A stretch of DNA of 44,742 nt from Parafannyhessea sp902761955 (GTDB lineage: Bacteria; Actinomycetota; Coriobacteriia; Coriobacteriales; Atopobiaceae): NCBI GenBank assembly GCA_902761955.1, contig CACWMM010000013.1:1-44742 (forward strand). The letters are read 5' to 3'. A program made the translations under genes and the position numbers. Within the stretch, counting starts at the first letter, position 1. Each line of letters starts with the position of its first letter. The notes beneath the pieces were generated by a model. The model had not been told where the DNA came from. It saw only the letters and a list, made by a program, of their open reading frames with translations, and made no database searches. Shown piece by piece: positions 41,498 through 44,742 of the stretch.

Positions 41498-43008
41498 CAC
41501 AGGTCACCTCCCCTTCCGGCGAATGCGGGCGCGACGGGGGCGCCACCTCCCAGGCCAAGGCCCTGGTCGACCCCGCGCTCGATGGCACGGGCGAACCGGA
41601 GCAGCCTGCGGTCGCTGAACGCGGGGCCCTGCAGCTGCGCCGAGACGGGCATGTGCGTCTGGGCGGAAAGACCCAGCGGGACCGAGACGCCGCCGTTGCC
41701 GCAGATGTTGTTGGAGATCGTGAACATGTCCGACGCGTACATCTGCGTGGGGTCGCTCACGTCGCCGAAGCGCCACGCCGTCGTGGGCGCGCTCGGCAGC
41801 AGGATGACGTCGCAGCTCTGGTACGCGCGGGCGTAGTCCTGCGTGATGAGGGTGCGGACCTGCTGCGCGGGATAGTAGTACTTCTCGTACACGCCACTGG
41901 AGAGCAGGTACGCGCCGAGCATCTGGCGGCGCTTCGCCTCCTCGCCGAAGCCGTGGGCGCGCGAGAGCGACGTCTGCTGCGCGAGCGTGGCGCAGTCGGG
42001 CTCCTGGTAGCCATAGCGCACGCCGTCGAAGCGCGCGAGGTTGCTGAACGCCTCGCACGGGGCGATGACGTAGTACGCGGCGATGGCGGACGCGATGTTG
42101 GGGAGGTCGACCTCCACGACGCGGGCGCCCTGGTCCCGCAGGGAGTCGAGCGCGGCCGCGAGTGCGTCGCGCACCTCCTGCGAGAGGCCCTTCGCCTCCA
42201 TGAGCTGCGGCACCACGCCGACCGAAAGGCCCTCGACCGGATCGTCGAGGTGCTCGAGGAAGTCGACGGCGCAGTCCTGGCTGGTGGAGTCCAGCGGGTC
42301 GCGGCCGGGCGCGGTGAGCGCGTTCATGGCGAGGGCGACGTCCTCCACGCGACGGCCGAACGGACCCACCTGGTCGAGCGAGGAGCCAAACGCGACGACG
42401 CCGTAGCGGCTGACGGCGCCGTACGTGGGCTTCATGCCCACGACGCCGCAGAAGCTGGCCGGCTGGCGGATGGAGCCGCCCGTATCGGACCCGAGCGCGA
42501 GCGTGGCCTCGCCCGCGGCGACGGCCGCGGCAGATCCGCCCGAGGAGCCACCCGGCACGCGGGAGGTGTCCCACGGGTTGTTGGTGCGATGGAACGCGGA
42601 GGACTCCGTGGTGCTGCCGAACGCGAACTCGTCCATGTTGGCCTTGCCGACGGGCGTGGCGCCCGCGTCGAGCATGCGCTGCACGCACGTGGCCGTGAAC
42701 ACGGACTCGTAGTTCTCGAGCATCTTGGAGGCGCAGGTGGTGCGCGTGCCGACCAGGTGCATGTTGTCCTTGAAGGCCACGGGCACGCCGGCAAGGGGGC
42801 CGATCTTCTCGCCCGCGGCGCGACGCGCGTCCGTGCGCTCGGCGGCCTCGAGCGCAAGGTCCGCGGAGACCTGCAGGTACGCCTGGACGTCCTTCTCGCG
42901 ACTGTCTATGGCGTCCAGCGCGGCCCGCGCCACCTCCGTGGCCGTGAAGTCTCCGTTGCGGACGCCGGCCGCGATCTGCGCGGCGGAAAGTGAGTCGAGG
43001 TTGGCCAT
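41497..43008 (-). CDS. gatA: Aspartyl/glutamyl-tRNA amidotransferase subunit A
   Basis: The 503-residue amidase that frees ammonia from glutamine for the GatB reaction. The Ser-cisSer-Lys triad is Lys80, Ser155 and Ser179 (VAFKDN, GGSSGGSA, GSDTGGSIRQPA). The length is normal. It starts by overlapping the gatC stop (TGATG), and its own stop overlaps gatB. The last ~20 residues are Gly/Ala-rich. Confidence 0.97.
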   Translation of the reverse strand: MANLDSLSAAQIAAGVRNGDFTATEVARAALDAIDSREKDVQAYLQVSADLALEAAERTDARRAAGEKIGPLAGVPVAFKDNMHLVGTRTTCASKMLENYESVFTATCVQRMLDAGATPVGKANMDEFAFGSTTESSAFHRTNNPWDTSRVPGGSSGGSAAAVAAGEATLALGSDTGGSIRQPASFCGVVGMKPTYGAVSRYGVVAFGSSLDQVGPFGRRVEDVALAMNALTAPGRDPLDSTSQDCAVDFLEHLDDPVEGLSVGVVPQLMEAKGLSQEVRDALAAALDSLRDQGARVVEVDLPNIASAIAAYYVIAPCEAFSNLARFDGVRYGYQEPDCATLAQQTSLSRAHGFGEEAKRRQMLGAYLLSSGVYEKYYYPAQQVRTLITQDYARAYQSCDVILLPSAPTTAWRFGDVSDPTQMYASDMFTISNNICGNGGVSVPLGLSAQTHMPVSAQLQGPAFSDRRLLRFARAIERGVDQGLGLGGGAPVAPAFAGRGGDL

Positions 43009-43325
43009 CAGAAGTCCTCCTCTGAGTCGCCCAGGATGGAGGGCACGCGGAAGTAGCGGTCGTGCGCGGACGGCGCGTTCTTGAGCGCCTCGTCGATGGG
43101 CAGCGCGCGGACGGAATCGTCCACGACGTCGGCCCCCATCACGTTGGAGAGGTCCCCGATGGGATGGAACGTTGGCTCGACGCCCTCGAGGTCGTACTCG
43201 CGAATGGGCTCGAGCAGCTCGACGGCCTCGTTCATGTACGTGGTCATCTGCGCGAGCTCGTCCGGCGTGAGCGCGATGCGCGCGTAGTCCGCGATGCCCG
43301 CCACGTCGTCTTGGGACAGTGCCAT
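43008..43325 (-). CDS. gatC: Aspartyl/glutamyl-tRNA amidotransferase subunit C
   Basis: A 105-residue small subunit that holds GatA and GatB together. The helical N-terminus (ALSQDDVAGIADYARIALTP) and the MREDxx-like DLEGVEPTFHPIGDLSNVMGADVV segment fit GatC. The ATG at 43325 has AAGGAGGG before it; the longer frame to 43394 is not supported. First gene of the gatC-gatA-gatB operon. A hairpin lies in the leader. Confidence 0.94.
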   Translation of the reverse strand: MALSQDDVAGIADYARIALTPDELAQMTTYMNEAVELLEPIREYDLEGVEPTFHPIGDLSNVMGADVVDDSVRALPIDEALKNAPSAHDRYFRVPSILGDSEEDF

Positions 43326-43350
43326 GTCTGCCCTCCTTGCAGGTTGGGTC

Positions 43351-43369
43351 TGCGGCACGGCGTGCCGCA
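43351..43369 (-). promoter_or_regulatory. Leader hairpin of gatCAB
   Basis: A perfect 8-bp stem (43351-43358 with 43362-43369) and three-base loop between the likely -10 and the gatC ribosome site. Its role is unknown; it shows no T-box features. Confidence 0.4.
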
Positions 43370-43383
43370 CGTGTGTCACGACC

Positions 43384-43389
43384 ATGATA
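43384..43389 (-). promoter_or_regulatory. -10 element of gatCAB
   Basis: TATCAT on the minus strand, 58 bases before gatC. No clear -35 is seen. Confidence 0.3.
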
Positions 43390-43511
43390 CGCAAAGCCGA
43401 CCGGATGGCGGCCGCGCCGGCGCGGGGCGCAACCGCACCGTTACGTTTGGGAGGGCCTGGGCACCCGCGGGGCAGGGCCGCGCGGAGCTTTGGGCCGCGC
43501 GCGGGCCGGGC

Positions 43512-44742
43512 CTAGCCCAGGCTTTCGCGGCGGGTCCTCGTGCGCGCCACGAACGCCACAGCGACGACGGCGACCATGGTGGACGCGCCAAACAGCACCG
43601 CCTGCACGCCAAAGGCGTCCGCAAGGAACGGCGCCACGAAGAGCGGCAGGACGCCCGCGCTGTTCATGCCGACGCGCATGACGGACGTGACGCGCCCGAC
43701 GTGGGAAACGTCACAATGCGCCTGCGTGAGCGTGGTGCGCGTGGGCCCCATGGCGCCAAAGCCCAGCCCGCAGACGAGCTGGCCCACGCATGCCCACGCG
43801 ATGGACCCCGTGCCAACATACAGCATGGACCCCAGCCCCGTGACCAGAAGCATCGCGGACAGCGCCGTCATGTCGAGCCGGCGCTGCGGGATCCGCAGCA
43901 CAGCGAGCGACCCCAGCGTGCCGCCGACGCCGGAGATGGCCGAGAGCCAGCCCATCCACTGGGCGCCGGCGCGCAGCACATCGCGGTAGAACAGCGACTC
44001 GAGCGAGTCGAACGCGCCGTACGCGAAGAACCCCAGAAAGCCGATGAGGAAGAGCGTCCGCAGGCCCTCGCTTTCCCAGGTGATGCGCACGCCCTCGGCA
44101 AGGTCGGCGAGAAACCCGCGCGCGCCGCCCGCGGGGCGCGCCTTGGGCCGAGCGTCGCCGTCGCCCGCACCCATCGTGCCCGCGGCGCAGGCCTCCCCGG
44201 CCGCCGCCCTCTGCCGTGAGGGCGCGATCTTCTCGACCGTTGACCAGACGAGAGCGATCGCCGGGAGCGACGCGAACGCCATGATCGCGAAGTCGCACTT
44301 TGTGGGAAGCGCACTTACGATGAGGCCGCCGAGCGCCGGCCCCGCGATGACGGCCACGCTGGTGGCGGTATAGACAAGGCTGTTGACTCTCTGCAGGTAG
44401 CGAGGGTCGTCAGACACGAAGCGCGGATAGGCGTCCATGGAGGTGCTCCCGACGCCGAACGCCGCGCCCTGCACGGCGGCAAGGGCGTAGAGAAGCCCGT
44501 AGCTCAGCGGCAGGAGCCAGCCGGCGAGCCCCGCCACCGCCATGACAGAAAGCGTGACCGCGAGCGTGCGCCTGGGACCCACGGCATCCACCAGGGGGCC
44601 TGCCACGAAGCTCATGACCACGAGCATGACGTTGAGCACCAGAACGAGCGAGGAGACGACGAGGGCATCGGCACCCAGGTCGTAGGTGGCGCATCCGATG
44701 ATGCCCACGAAGTATATGGCCTGAAGCCCGAGCTGCATGAGG
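43512..44742 (-). CDS. Major facilitator superfamily transporter (5' end outside window)
   Basis: At least 409 residues of an MFS permease with 11-12 predicted helices and a charged, Ala/Gly-rich central loop (about 180-210) between the two halves. The loop after helix 2, GPLVDAVGPRRT, is the typical MFS motif A region. A methionine lies four bases from the window edge, already at the start of the first helix, and the frame stays open to the edge, so the real start is probably outside. Likely a drug or metabolite exporter of the MFS_1/TetA-like kind; the substrate is unknown. No ribosome site can be judged. Confidence 0.8.
   Translation of the reverse strand, partial: LMQLGLQAIYFVGIIGCATYDLGADALVVSSLVLVLNVMLVVMSFVAGPLVDAVGPRRTLAVTLSVMAVAGLAGWLLPLSYGLLYALAAVQGAAFGVGSTSMDAYPRFVSDDPRYLQRVNSLVYTATSVAVIAGPALGGLIVSALPTKCDFAIMAFASLPAIALVWSTVEKIAPSRQRAAAGEACAAGTMGAGDGDARPKARPAGGARGFLADLAEGVRITWESEGLRTLFLIGFLGFFAYGAFDSLESLFYRDVLRAGAQWMGWLSAISGVGGTLGSLAVLRIPQRRLDMTALSAMLLVTGLGSMLYVGTGSIAWACVGQLVCGLGFGAMGPTRTTLTQAHCDVSHVGRVTSVMRVGMNSAGVLPLFVAPFLADAFGVQAVLFGASTMVAVVAVAFVARTRTRRESLG

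Noticed and set aside
39792..41588. 598-codon minus-strand frame over gatB
   Set aside because: It is an alternative frame of gatB running into the repeat array; gatB itself has all family motifs.
43411..43428. GC palindrome between gatC and the MFS gene as a terminator or operator
   Set aside because: Short, purely C/G self-complementary sequence of a kind expected by chance in this composition; the pairing is ambiguous.
1..44742. CRISPR arrays, insertion sequences, prophage, tRNA or rRNA genes
   Set aside because: No direct-repeat/spacer pattern, transposase or phage genes, cloverleaf-type sequence or rRNA-like segment was recognised; a tRNA or CRISPR program would settle it.

Overview
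The window is about 64-65% GC by eye, with dense genes, short spacers and many GTG starts. The gene families point to a high-GC anaerobic actinobacterium of the Coriobacteriia, most likely an Olsenella/Atopobium-type lineage. The evidence for this is DnaE-type polymerase with AddAB rather than RecBCD, GatCAB amidotransferase, desulfoferrodoxin, a YerC-type TrpR-like regulator and hypBA. The taxon is inferred; no rRNA gene is present.

Layout. 1-6433 (mostly + strand): a membrane-anchored polysaccharide deacetylase with a strong terminator, a small membrane protein on the minus strand, the nickel-insertion pair hypB-hypA, and a 911-residue membrane/TPR protein of unknown function. 6609-12044: two paralogous M20/PepV-type dipeptidases that bracket a queuosine-precursor transporter (VUT/YhhQ type) plus short-chain dehydrogenase operon and a divergent HAD phosphatase. 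The transporter leader folds like a preQ1 riboswitch. 12140-15477: a cold-shock protein with a textbook terminator, a DUF6483-like protein, and ruvC-ruvA-ruvB. 15550-19118: a NAD-synthetase-like protein that has lost active-site residues in both domains, desulfoferrodoxin, and an Abi_2/HEPN-type abortive-infection gene. 19115-30127: dnaE, then addB-addA with a GTGA overlap. 30284-34047: an amino-acid ABC transporter operon (ATPase, lipoprotein, two permeases) followed by a cytidylate-kinase-like protein. 34313-38574: a TrpR-like regulator, a DUF2974 lipase-fold protein, a FucO-type alcohol dehydrogenase, and a broken NlpC/P60 endopeptidase. 38833-44742: a DUF218/YdcF protein, the gatC-gatA-gatB operon, and an MFS transporter cut by the window edge.

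Themes. DNA repair and replication genes (ruvCAB, dnaE, addAB) are concentrated here. GAAC-N4-GTTC palindromes, which match the Gram-positive LexA (SOS) box, lie at the ruvC and dnaE promoters. Short in-frame tandem repeats recur (NAD-synthetase-like tail, GatB insert, NlpC linker), and a 15-bp tandem array fills the ydcF/gatB gap, suggesting slippage is common in this genome. The observations most worth following are the doubly degenerate NAD-synthetase-like protein, the preQ1-like leader with its co-transcribed dehydrogenase, the SOS-box pair, and the unknown 911-residue protein. I found no CRISPR array, insertion sequence, prophage, tRNA or rRNA.
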